The notes below the pieces were generated by a model that saw nothing but the letters and a program-made list of their open reading frames with translations, had not been told where the DNA came from and searched no databases. Of a stretch of DNA of 58,933 bases, positions 39,804 through 47,966 are shown one piece after another. The position numbers and the translations under genes were made by a program. The stretch comes from Psychrobacter immobilis (lineage in GTDB: Bacteria; Pseudomonadota; Gammaproteobacteria; Pseudomonadales; Moraxellaceae): the NCBI RefSeq assembly GCF_904846185.1, contig NZ_CAJGZQ010000023.1:1-58933 (forward strand), given 5' to 3'. How positions within the stretch are numbered: position 1 is the first letter of the stretch; each line of letters opens with the position of its first letter.

Positions 39804-40076
39804 GTGATATTCCTCTTTGATTGCAGCGCCTAAAATGACGCTGTTAAGTGGTGGCTAAAAAGTTGGTGATTAAAAAATTATGGCTAGTCTAACGGCTTTT
39901 TTATCTCGTGTCATGTATCAGGCTGTTAATGCGTTCGCAAAAGCTGATAGAATAACGCAACTTTAGCTTTTTATTATCATTTTTAATAACTTGTTTTTAA
40001 TGATTTGGTTTGAATTTTCCATGCTGCGTGATGGCACGTAGCATGAACTGACAATTTGCGTTAGGAGCAATGCCCG

Positions 40077-41816
40077 ATGAGTGAGCACTCAAGCAACAAT
40101 GCACAAAAAGACGAACAAAAAAACGATTTTATTCGCAATATCATTCGTGACGATGTCAAGGCGCAAAAATACCCACAAATCGTGACGCGTTTTCCGCCAG
40201 AGCCAAACGGCTACTTGCACTTGGGGCACGTAAAATCTATCTGCCTAAACTTTGGCGTGGCCGAAGAGTTTGACGGTGTTTGTAACCTGCGTTTTGATGA
40301 CACTAACCCAACCGCAGAAAAGCAAGACTTCATCGACAATATCGAAAATGATGTGAAATGGCTTGGATTTGAGTGGGCAGGGGACGCACATCATGCGTCA
40401 GGCTACTTTGACCAGTTGTATGCATGGGCTGTGCAGTTGATTGAACAGGGTGATGCCTATGTAGACTTGCAGTCGCCTGAGCAAATTAAAGAAAACCGAG
40501 GCTCATTCAATGAGGCAGGCACAGCGTCACCACATCGTTCTGCCAGTGTTGAAGAAAACTTGACCCTCTTTAATGACATGAAAGAAGGCAAGTTTGCAGA
40601 AGGAAAAGCGGTTTTGCGCGCCAAGATTGATATGGCAAGCCCAAACATGAATATGCGTGACCCTGTCATTTACCGCGTCATGCATCAAGCGCATCATCAA
40701 ACAGGCGATAAATGGTGCATCTATCCGATGTACGATTTTGCCCATCCGCTCTCTGATGCACTCGAAGGCATTACCCATTCATTGTGTACGCTGGAGTTTG
40801 AAGATCATCGTCCATTTTATGATTGGGTCATTGACAAAATTGGCTTTGATGTACCACCGCACCAGTATGAATTTAGCCGCTTAAATGTCGATCATACCTT
40901 GACCAGCAAGCGTAAGCTTAAACAGTTGGTTGACGAAAATATCGTTAGTGGTTGGGATGATCCGCGTATGCCGACGATCGCTGGCATGCGTCGCCGTGGT
41001 TACACACCAGAGGGTTTACGTGATTTCTGTGAACGTGTTGGTGTAACCAAAGTAGACAGCGTCGTTGACTTTCGCTTATTAGAATTTAGTATTCGCCAAT
41101 CATTAGAGACGACCACAGGTCGTGGTATGGCAGTGCTTAAGCCATTAAAAGTGACCATTACCAACTTTGCCGAAGCGGTCAGCAGTTGGGAATCGCAAAA
41201 AGCGGACAGCGTCAACGCTCGCTTTGATGATGCTTCGCAAACCTTATGGCTCACGCAGCCAAAACATCCTAATGTCGATATGGGTGAGCGTGAGATTCCT
41301 TTCACTGAGACTCTATACATCGATCAAGGCGATTACGAGATTGAGCCGCCAGCAGGGTATAAGCGTCTATCACCAGAAAAGAATGAGATTCGTCTGCGTA
41401 ACACCTATGTGTTGGCAGTGACCGAACATGTGCTAGATGATGCAGGTAATGTCGTTGAACTAAAAGCGACGATTGATCCGGCGACTTTGGGTCAAAATCC
41501 TGAAGGCCGTAAGGTTAAAGGCGTGATTCATTGGGTATCAGCTAGCCAAGGCATCCCAGCAACGGTGCGCATGTATGAGCAGTTATTTAGTGTCGAAGAC
41601 CCAAGTGGCGTCGCTGACGTCCATCAAGCATTAAATCCTAACTCGTTGACTGAACTCAATGCCGTGGTTGAACCGTCATTGGTGAATGCGGACGCTGGCA
41701 CACGCTTCCAGTTCGAGCGTGAAGGTTACTTTATCTCTGATAGCGAAGACCATAGCACTGACAAACCAGTCTTTAACCAAATCGTCAGCTTGCGTGACAG
41801 CTATAAGCCAGCTTAA
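40077..41816 (+). CDS. glnS: Glutaminyl-tRNA synthetase
   Basis: 579 residues. Class I signatures: PPEPNGYLHLGHVKS (HIGH at about 46-49) and LTSKRKLKQLV (KMSKS-type). The anticodon-binding beta-barrels fill the C-terminal part. It charges tRNA-Gln directly. AGGAG lies 10 bases before ATG 40077. It has its own terminator. Confidence 0.96.
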   Translation: MSEHSSNNAQKDEQKNDFIRNIIRDDVKAQKYPQIVTRFPPEPNGYLHLGHVKSICLNFGVAEEFDGVCNLRFDDTNPTAEKQDFIDNIENDVKWLGFEWAGDAHHASGYFDQLYAWAVQLIEQGDAYVDLQSPEQIKENRGSFNEAGTASPHRSASVEENLTLFNDMKEGKFAEGKAVLRAKIDMASPNMNMRDPVIYRVMHQAHHQTGDKWCIYPMYDFAHPLSDALEGITHSLCTLEFEDHRPFYDWVIDKIGFDVPPHQYEFSRLNVDHTLTSKRKLKQLVDENIVSGWDDPRMPTIAGMRRRGYTPEGLRDFCERVGVTKVDSVVDFRLLEFSIRQSLETTTGRGMAVLKPLKVTITNFAEAVSSWESQKADSVNARFDDASQTLWLTQPKHPNVDMGEREIPFTETLYIDQGDYEIEPPAGYKRLSPEKNEIRLRNTYVLAVTEHVLDDAGNVVELKATIDPATLGQNPEGRKVKGVIHWVSASQGIPATVRMYEQLFSVEDPSGVADVHQALNPNSLTELNAVVEPSLVNADAGTRFQFEREGYFISDSEDHSTDKPVFNQIVSLRDSYKPA

Positions 41817-41882
41817 TTTATCACTATTAACGGCATTAGCGCTTATTTGAAAAACTACTGAACAATAGTGGTTTGCAAGCTT

Positions 41883-41916
41883 GCCCATTTCTAGTACGCT
41901 AGGGATGGGCTTTTTT
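41883..41916 (+). terminator. Terminator of glnS
   Basis: GCCCAT pairs with ATGGGC, with an inner CTAG/CTAG helix, and is followed by six T. Confidence 0.75.
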
Positions 41917-41962
41917 GTGCATGATTATAAAGTGATTGATCGTAAGATTTGAGGAAAGAATA

Positions 41963-42724
41963 ATGGCAAAATTTTTAAACAGCAGTGGCACGACTTACCA
42001 TTTAGAAGAATTGATTAAAAGTGCGTCTGATAGGTTGATTATCATCAGTCCCTATCTAAAGCTGAATGAGCGTATTAAAGAGTTGCTAGAAGATCGTAAT
42101 CGTCTCAAAATTGATATTAGAATCGTTTATGGCAAGAATGATTTGCACCCAGAAGAAATAAACTGGCTCAAAAATCTGACTTTTATTCGCACCAGCTTTT
42201 GCAAAAACTTGCATGCAAAGTGCTATCTAAATGAAAACGAATGCATTATTACCAGTTTGAACCTTTATGAGTTTAGCCAAGTCAATAATAATGAAATGGG
42301 TGTGCTGATTTATCGTAATGAAGATGCCAAACTATATGCCGATACTTATGAGGAGGCACAGCGCATTATTCGTATCAGCGATGAAGTGCGCATGTCGCTT
42401 GAAAAAGTGACCGAATCTGATGGTAGGACTGATAATACTGCTACTGCCAGTCATACAATGCCCAGCAATAATGCTAATACAACGGTCGCACCTACTGCTA
42501 TAGAAGCGGCAACGCCTAATTACTCTAAGCTGACCACAGCAAAGCTTGCCAAAGAGCTGGGTTTTAAGACACAAGAGTTAAATGATAAGTTGCTTGCAGC
42601 GGGATATTTACAAGAGCAAGAAGGAGAGCTTACATTAACAGATGCTGGGCGTGCAGCAGGTGGCACCAGTAAAAAAGGTAAATTCGGTGATTTTTGTTTG
42701 TGGGATTCTGGAATGGTGATTTGA
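41963..42724 (+). CDS. Phospholipase D-like domain protein with possible C-terminal winged helix
   Basis: 253 residues. A single PLD-type half: LIIISPYLKLN (about 26-36), then HAKCYLNENECIITSLNLYEFSQVNNNE, an HxK...SLN motif as in HKD enzymes (about 84-111). A polar Thr/Ala-rich linker (about 150-185) joins a C-terminal part, KLTTAKLAKELGFKTQELNDKL...LTLTDAGRAAGG, which reads like a winged helix. One HKD half usually works as a dimer, as in Nuc-type nucleases. The substrate is not known; nucleic acid is a fair guess from the fusion. AGGAAAG precedes ATG 41963, better than the upstream ATG at 41936. Confidence 0.7.
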   Translation: MAKFLNSSGTTYHLEELIKSASDRLIIISPYLKLNERIKELLEDRNRLKIDIRIVYGKNDLHPEEINWLKNLTFIRTSFCKNLHAKCYLNENECIITSLNLYEFSQVNNNEMGVLIYRNEDAKLYADTYEEAQRIIRISDEVRMSLEKVTESDGRTDNTATASHTMPSNNANTTVAPTAIEAATPNYSKLTTAKLAKELGFKTQELNDKLLAAGYLQEQEGELTLTDAGRAAGGTSKKGKFGDFCLWDSGMVI

Positions 42725-42872
42725 TTCATTGGTTAGGTCTATGCTAGATTACTTAGTAATAAACAGAATAACCGCATTACAATCTTTCACAAGACAGTCA
42801 TAACCAGTTTGCTAAGATAAAATAGAATTTTTACTGACGTGCTTTGAGTTATTGTGTAATATCTGATAGGGC

Positions 42873-42903
42873 ACGTTGATAATAAAAAGTACGTTGATAA
42901 TAA
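42873..42903. repeat. 13-base direct repeat upstream of the peroxiredoxin gene
   Basis: ACGTTGATAATAA occurs at 42873-42885 and again at 42891-42903, a period of 18 bases, 62 bases before the peroxiredoxin start. It could be a two-site operator on nearly the same helix face or a simple duplication. Confidence 0.5.
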
Positions 42904-42964
42904 TAGAGCACGCGAATATCTTTGGATATTAGTGCTCATCACTAACATAGCTAAGGAATTAAGC

Positions 42965-43603
42965 ATGGCACATTTACGTTTAGGCGATACCGCACCGAAT
43001 TTTGACGCTGCAACCACAGAGGGTAATATCAATTTCCACGAGTGGGCAGGCGATAATTGGGTCGTTTTTTTCTCCCATCCAGCTGATTTTACGCCAGTAT
43101 GTACTACTGAGCTTGGTCGTGCTGCGGCATTGAATGGCGAATTTCAAAAGCGTGGTGTCAAGCCAATTTGTATCTCTGTTGATGGTATCGATGACCATCA
43201 TGCGTGGGCAAAAGACATTGGTGAGACGCAAGGTACTGAGCTAAATTTTCCAATCATTGCTGATCCGAACAAAGAAGTCGCTGAGCTATATGATATGATG
43301 CATCCAAATGCAGATAGCACGCATACGGTACGCAGTGTCTTCATTATTGATCCAAAGAAAAAAATCCGCTTAACGCTGACTTATCCTGCGAGCTGTGGTC
43401 GTAATTTTGACGAGATTATCCGTGTCATTGATGCTCTGCAACTGTCTGATGAATATAATATTGCGACACCAGTTGACTGGAAAGACGGTGATGATGTCAT
43501 CATTCCACCAAGTGTTAAAAACGAAGATATTGCGGCTAAATACCCTAAAGGTTATACAGAAATTAAGCCTTATTTACGTACCACGCCTGCACCCAATAAA
43601 TAA
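42965..43603 (+). CDS. Prx6-type peroxiredoxin
   Basis: 212 residues. Peroxidatic Cys46 lies in HPADFTPVCTTE, and the long C-terminal dimerisation arm (VDWKDGDDVIIPPSV ... KPYLR) is typical of the Prx6 group. Most Prx6 proteins are 1-Cys, but here Cys144 replaces the usual Thr in PAS-C-GRNFDE, and Cys69 is also present. It reduces peroxides. GGAA lies 7 bases before ATG 42965; the in-frame ATG at 42932 is less likely. Confidence 0.92.
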   Translation: MAHLRLGDTAPNFDAATTEGNINFHEWAGDNWVVFFSHPADFTPVCTTELGRAAALNGEFQKRGVKPICISVDGIDDHHAWAKDIGETQGTELNFPIIADPNKEVAELYDMMHPNADSTHTVRSVFIIDPKKKIRLTLTYPASCGRNFDEIIRVIDALQLSDEYNIATPVDWKDGDDVIIPPSVKNEDIAAKYPKGYTEIKPYLRTTPAPNK

Positions 43604-43628
43604 GTAGTATGATTGGATGAATGCAATG

Positions 43629-43661
43629 AAGCCTCATGACGTAACGTTGTGGGGCTTTTTG
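43629..43661 (+). terminator. Terminator of the peroxiredoxin gene
   Basis: A 13-base stem with several G-T pairs (AAGCCTCATGACG/CGTTGTGGGGCTT), loop TAA and a T-run. Confidence 0.75.
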
Positions 43662-43773
43662 TTGTTTAGTCTCTGATCAAAAAAGCAAGCCTAATAAGGC
43701 TTTGCTATGATGAGCAGAGTAGGATATAACTGTTGTATAAATGATGGTTAGTCTTCATTTATCATCAACAGCG

Positions 43774-43788
43774 TGATAATCATAATAA
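43774..43788. promoter_or_regulatory. Fur-like box upstream of the glutathione transferase gene
   Basis: TGATAATCATAATAA matches 12 of the 14 specified positions of TGATAATnATTATCA. It is 50 bases before ATG 43838. Confidence 0.3.
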
Positions 43789-43837
43789 AACTAGATAGCG
43801 TTGAATCGCTTTTGTTCAATCTTACAAGGAGTTTGCC

Positions 43838-44500
43838 ATGAAAAAACTATACGTCACCCGTACTGCACCCAATCCACGTAAAGCCCTTATTTTGTTAGCA
43901 TCAAAAGGCATCGATGTCGATGATATGGATGATGTGGACGTGATTGACATTGATTTTGCTGCCAATGAGCAAATGTCAGACGAGTTCACCAAAATAAATC
44001 CAATGCAGACCGTGCCAGTTCTAGTACTAGGGGATGGCACGGTACTTAATGATTCACAGGCTGTATGTGAGTATCTCGACCGTGTCTATGGTGAGCGTTC
44101 GGTGATGGGTAATGATGTAATACAACGTGCGCAAGTGTGCGCTATGCGCCGCATTGCTGAGTTTGAGGTATTGTATAACTTTATGCTGGCTTTTCAGCAC
44201 AGTCATCCGTCCAAAGCCCAACGCGTTGAGCAAGTCCCAGAGTTTGTCGCGCCATCTGTTGCACGAGCTGTTAAAGCCCTTGCTTATTTTGAAAATATTT
44301 TAGAAGGTCGTGAGTATTTGGTCGGTGAACAATTAAGCTTTGCTGATATCGTCTTATATCTCGGTTTGGATTTTGGTAAAGTCCTTAACGTGAATCCGAA
44401 TGAGCAGGGCGAAAATCTTGCGCGTTTTTATCAAATGATGAATGAGCGTTTCAGTATTAAAAATATGGCAAAAGCCAAAATTGCTCATACAAACGAGTAA
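43838..44500 (+). CDS. Glutathione S-transferase family protein
   Basis: 220 residues. Thioredoxin-fold N-terminus with the cis-proline block MQTVPVLVLGDGTVLNDSQAVCEYLD (GSH-binding Asp-Ser), then an all-helical domain with the N-capping motif LSFADIVLYLGLDF. The active-site residue after the first strand is not a clear Cys (RTAPNPRKA), so a Ser/Thr-type or non-catalytic role is possible. AAGGAG lies 7 bases before the ATG. A 13-base tandem duplication covers the stop codon. Confidence 0.82.
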   Translation: MKKLYVTRTAPNPRKALILLASKGIDVDDMDDVDVIDIDFAANEQMSDEFTKINPMQTVPVLVLGDGTVLNDSQAVCEYLDRVYGERSVMGNDVIQRAQVCAMRRIAEFEVLYNFMLAFQHSHPSKAQRVEQVPEFVAPSVARAVKALAYFENILEGREYLVGEQLSFADIVLYLGLDFGKVLNVNPNEQGENLARFYQMMNERFSIKNMAKAKIAHTNE

Positions 44501-44519
44501 GACTAGCGAGTAAGACTAG
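44494..44519. repeat. 13-bp tandem duplication at the GST stop codon
   Basis: CGAGTAAGACTAG occurs at 44494-44506 and 44507-44519. The first copy contains the GST stop codon TAA, so translation ends before the second. Confidence 0.8.
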
Positions 44520-44548
44520 CGCGAAAAATTAAAAATGCGACATCACTG

Positions 44549-44601
44549 ATGGTCTTGAATAATTGATGAAATTTTCAATTATCTGAGACCATTGATTTTT
44601 T
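44549..44601. terminator. Long hairpin after the glutathione transferase gene
   Basis: ATGGTCT pairs with AGACCAT, with an inner ATAATTGA/TCAATTAT helix, and a T-run (TTTTTT) follows on the plus strand. Confidence 0.6.
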
Positions 44602-44807
44602 ATGGTACTTTTAAATATTAAAATAGCAGTTACGATGAATTCATAAAAATAAACACTTTGTTACAACCATAGTAATCAACGGCGCTATAGTGGTGAATTG
44701 TGACGCTTTAATTAAGTGGATATCATCAGCCCCTTATTGTTAAATATTTAACCTGATTTTTTAAATACTTTGACTTAAAAAAGGGATAACCACAAGGTAT
44801 AACTGCT

Positions 44808-45788
44808 ATGACCTCATCTGTTAAAAAACGGCCAATTCGATTCACTTTACTACCAAGTTTGTTGGCACTAAGCTTGGCATTAAATGCTTGCCAAGATGCT
44901 TCTTTACCCAATGAAAGTGACGTACAAGAAGGTAATCAGACAAGCGCTGATGCAATAAATGATGATGGCATAGATATGAATGCTGATGCAGTAACGGATG
45001 ATACTCAGATGGATAAGATGAGCGATGAAGAGAAAATGATTTCCAATCTTTCACGTTATCGTTGGACATTGATGTCTGTAATGGACAAAGGCGCACAGCC
45101 ATTAAACATGCTGACGGATATTAAAGACCAAGTGCGTTTGTCTTTTAATCAATACCAAGGTGAGAATACGTTAAGTTATAGCGTTGGTTGTAATACCATG
45201 AGCGCCGGTTACCAATTGCAAGGTCATACTTTGACTGTTGAAGAGGGTATGAGTACGAAAATGTCTTGTGGCGAGCTTGATAAGGCTGAAAATAGTTTAA
45301 GTCAGCTGATGCAAGGTGAAAGCCAGTTAACATTAATGAAAGCTAACAGTGCCAAAGATGGCGACGTTAAAGACAACAACTCTCAGGATGATAGTCTCAA
45401 GGGTGATAAGCCAATATTAACCCAAGTCACCAGTGATGGAGCAACGTTGGTTTGGCAAGGTAGGCTTACCTCACAAGCCAAGTATAATAGTAAAGGTGAG
45501 ACCGTATTCTGGGCAGTAAGCTCGAAAATGATACCTTGCACCGATAATGGCTTAGAGATGTGTCTACAAGTGAAACCCATTACCTATGATGACCAAGGTA
45601 TTAAAACGAGCGAAGGCAAGTGGGCAGTCTTTACGGGTGAAATCGATGGCTATCAGCATGATGGCATGCATGATGAAGTATTACGTCTACAGCGCTACCC
45701 ATTAGACAGTGACGATAGCAATAGTACAGAAGGCGAAGAATATGCTTATGTGTTGGATGCAGTGATTGAAAGTGCCGTCGCAGAGTAG
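44808..45788 (+). CDS. META-domain lipoprotein
   Basis: 326 residues. A lipoprotein signal ends in LNAC (Cys28), followed by an acidic linker rich in Asp and Asn. A META/HslJ-like domain follows (about 82-185: YRWTLMSVMDKGAQPL ... VGCNTMSAGYQL ... MSTKMSCGELDKAENSL) and then a C-terminal domain (about 215-320) with IPCTDNGLEMCLQVKPITYDDQG, which resembles the DUF4377-type partner often found with META. It is probably anchored facing the periplasm; the function is not established. AAGG precedes ATG 44808. Confidence 0.8.
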   Translation: MTSSVKKRPIRFTLLPSLLALSLALNACQDASLPNESDVQEGNQTSADAINDDGIDMNADAVTDDTQMDKMSDEEKMISNLSRYRWTLMSVMDKGAQPLNMLTDIKDQVRLSFNQYQGENTLSYSVGCNTMSAGYQLQGHTLTVEEGMSTKMSCGELDKAENSLSQLMQGESQLTLMKANSAKDGDVKDNNSQDDSLKGDKPILTQVTSDGATLVWQGRLTSQAKYNSKGETVFWAVSSKMIPCTDNGLEMCLQVKPITYDDQGIKTSEGKWAVFTGEIDGYQHDGMHDEVLRLQRYPLDSDDSNSTEGEEYAYVLDAVIESAVAE

Positions 45789-45867
45789 TCGGTTTAAGCC
45801 GTTGCATTTTTATAGTAAAGCGATTTTATAGCAAAACGATAGTGTAAATAACTTAGACAGTTCGAAA

Positions 45868-45896
45868 AACACGCGGCATTCGAACGCGTGTTTTTT
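45868..45896. terminator. Bidirectional terminator between the META gene and ruvC
   Basis: AACACGCG pairs with CGCGTGTT around GCATTCGAA, with T-runs on both strands. Confidence 0.8.
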
Positions 45897-45917
45897 ATGC
45901 TTGTGTTATAAGCGTTC

Positions 45918-46502
45918 TTAACGCAAGTTCCCCAGATCTTCTTCTGTTAAACGCCAGCGACCTTTTTTCTTAGACGCACCGCGCCCACGCATGGCACTGT
46001 TTAATATTAATTTATTCATGGAATGGCTTGAATGCGCATGACAGATGGCGCAGGCAAGACCATCGGCGGCATCTTGTTGCGGCACGACATCCAAAGATAG
46101 TATACGGCAGACCATCTCTTGCACTTGCTCTTTTGCCGCTGCGCCATAACCGCAAACGGCTTGCTTAATCTGGCGCGCGGTATATTCCGATACTTCTAAA
46201 TCTAGAGCAACCATGGCGGCAATAGCAGCACCTCGCGCTTGCCCAAGTTTCAACGCTGAGTCAGGGTTTTCTGCCATAAACACTTGCTCAATAGCCGTAT
46301 AGATAGGCTCATCAGCATATTTCAAATGATGCTGTGTGATGCGCGTTAAGCCATTAAAGATGCGCTTTAGACGTTCAGGCATCTCTTTGGTGTCGGTACG
46401 TATGGTACCTGCATCGATATAGGTGAGTTTGTCGCCCGTCTGTTGGACGATGCCATAACCGGTCATGCGCGAACCAGGATCAATTCCAATAATAATTGCC
46501 AT
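45918..46502 (-). CDS. ruvC: Crossover junction endodeoxyribonuclease RuvC
   Basis: 194 residues. Acidic active-site blocks: [14 protein letters not shown] (Asp8), [22 protein letters not shown] and [14 protein letters not shown] near the end. It resolves Holliday junctions with RuvAB. ruvA and ruvB are not adjacent. The basic C-terminal tail ([17 protein letters not shown]) is longer than in E. coli. It appears to be a single gene. Confidence 0.94.
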   Translation of the reverse strand: MAIIIGIDPGSRMTGYGIVQQTGDKLTYIDAGTIRTDTKEMPERLKRIFNGLTRITQHHLKYADEPIYTAIEQVFMAENPDSALKLGQARGAAIAAMVALDLEVSEYTARQIKQAVCGYGAAAKEQVQEMVCRILSLDVVPQQDAADGLACAICHAHSSHSMNKLILNSAMRGRGASKKKGRWRLTEEDLGNLR

Positions 46503-46761
46503 AATATCCCATCTTGCTTATATTTTATTTTATATTCAATACTATATAAATTGGATACGGTGTCAGACTCGCTCAGTCTACTACTCGTAGTACTTTTACT
46601 CATCTTCCTTTTATCCAAATTATATTGTACCGACTATATGGCTTAAAAATCAGCCTTAAGTTTGATAGTATAGCAATCAATCCCCATATACATCATATGT
46701 TAGCCATCTTAATTTGCATGGCGCTTAATTTTTTAGATTTTATTTTATAGGACGACACTTT

Positions 46762-47370
46762 ATGGGTCAGATAGTTGGTATTGCCATCGTTTGGTTTATT
46801 ATCGAAATGCTACTTTGGTATTTGCTTGCTCAGTTTATGAGTGGTTGGTGGGTATTTATGTGGTTTATTATCGCCGCAGTCATTGGTATTTCCCTCTTGC
46901 GTAAAGGGATGGCTGCCCTCAATCCAATGGCACAGCAGATGAAAGCAGGTGGCATGATGAACCCATCAATGCGTCCGCAAGAATCAACCATGATGAAAAG
47001 TGTGGCCATGGCAGCGGCTGGTATTTTGCTACTCATTCCAGGTGTGCTGAGCGATTTACTCGCATTATTGGTGATATTGCCACCCGTGCAAAAGAAGCTC
47101 AAAGACTTTGCTAATAATTATGTCATGAATAATCAGCAAAAAATGATGGAAATGATGGCCAAGCAGATGGGCGGCGGACAAAATCCGTTTGGTGGCATGG
47201 GCGGTCAAAACCCATTCGGCGGCGCAGGTGGTATGAATAATCAAAATCCGTTCGGTCAACAACAAAACCCGTTTGGTGATGGGTTTAAACAGCATACAAC
47301 GATTGATGGGACAGCAAAAACCATTCCCAAGGATGTGAAAAAAATCACCAAATCTGCCAATGACGAATAA
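46762..47370 (+). CDS. fxsA: FxsA-family membrane protein with QNPFG repeats
   Basis: 202 residues. The FxsA core has membrane segments at about 4-24, 29-45 and 82-108 (AAAGILLLIPGVLSDLLALLVILP). The C-terminal half has four QNPFG repeats (residues 140, 149, 161, 168) within Gly/Gln/Met-rich sequence. E. coli FxsA eases exclusion of phage T7 by the F plasmid when overproduced; its normal role is unknown. AGGAC lies before ATG 46762. Confidence 0.85.
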   Translation: MGQIVGIAIVWFIIEMLLWYLLAQFMSGWWVFMWFIIAAVIGISLLRKGMAALNPMAQQMKAGGMMNPSMRPQESTMMKSVAMAAAGILLLIPGVLSDLLALLVILPPVQKKLKDFANNYVMNNQQKMMEMMAKQMGGGQNPFGGMGGQNPFGGAGGMNNQNPFGQQQNPFGDGFKQHTTIDGTAKTIPKDVKKITKSANDE

Positions 47371-47393
47371 TTAAATTAATAGGCAAGCATAAG

Positions 47394-47429
47394 AAAAGCC
47401 CCTTTTATCAATGATAAAAGGGGCTTTTT
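47394..47429 (+). terminator. Terminator of fxsA
   Basis: A 17-base near-perfect stem (AAAAGCCCCTTTTATCA and its complement) with a very short loop and a T-run. It also lies downstream of the 6S RNA on the opposite strand and could stop it. Confidence 0.85.
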
Positions 47430-47516
47430 AATGGTTATTACTAAGTCTTTATGAAATGGTGGATTATAAGTAAACCTACCAAATATTATTAGAATAATAA
47501 TTAACCGAATAGAACA

Positions 47517-47703
47517 ACCGAAGTGCCGCTGTAAGATGGTGACCCATGAACCGTGAAGTTCAGGGCGGATGCGTCACTGCCTCTGCAGGTTTCCTGATAC
47601 ACCGCAAGCGGTGCAGGCATACACAATGAAGCAATAGGTACCACATCCTGGTAAAGCATTATCGGCTCAGGGAATAAACATCTACTAGCCAACACTTCAG
47701 AAT
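47517..47703 (-). ncRNA. ssrS: 6S RNA
   Basis: Read on the minus strand, the sequence contains TTCCCTGAGCCGATAATGC followed by TACCAGGATGTGGTACC, matching the conserved 5' half of gammaproteobacterial 6S RNA. The closing stem pairs GAAGTG near 47698 with CACTTC near 47520, and a central open bubble lies between. Length is about 187 bases, close to the 183 of E. coli. 6S RNA binds sigma-70 RNA polymerase as a promoter mimic, mainly in stationary phase. It has its own promoter just upstream. The usual neighbour (the ygfA/fau gene) is absent; fxsA and gpmI flank it instead. Confidence 0.88.
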
Positions 47704-47709
47704 ATAATT

Positions 47710-47738
47710 ATATTAACGAATGGTTTGAATGATTGCAA
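47710..47738 (-). promoter_or_regulatory. Promoter of 6S RNA
   Basis: On the minus strand a -35 TTGCAA (47733-47738) and -10 TAATAT (47710-47715) with 17-base spacing. The inferred start near 47703 agrees with the 6S 5' end. Confidence 0.7.
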
Positions 47739-47966
47739 GTATGATTTACAGATTGATACGTAGATTTAGAGAGTGGCATTATTGCTATTAAGTTTAACCG
47801 CCTTTTCTACTGTATAAATGTGCTTTAAATAAGTATGCTTTAAACGCTTAAGAATGGGCGTAAAATGACGATTTTTCAGCTATTTTAAGATGTGTGTTAA
47901 TATAGAGGGCTTTAAACATCCTAATATAGCATTATAGGCGTTCATTCACTTGAGGAGCGGTAATCC

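Noticed and set aside
39970..39990. A Fur-like site upstream of ppiB (TAAAAATGATAATAA on the minus strand).
   Set aside because: Only one half-site matches well; the other arm is poor.
47501..47695. A 64-codon minus-strand frame.
   Set aside because: It coincides with the 6S RNA and has no protein-like features.
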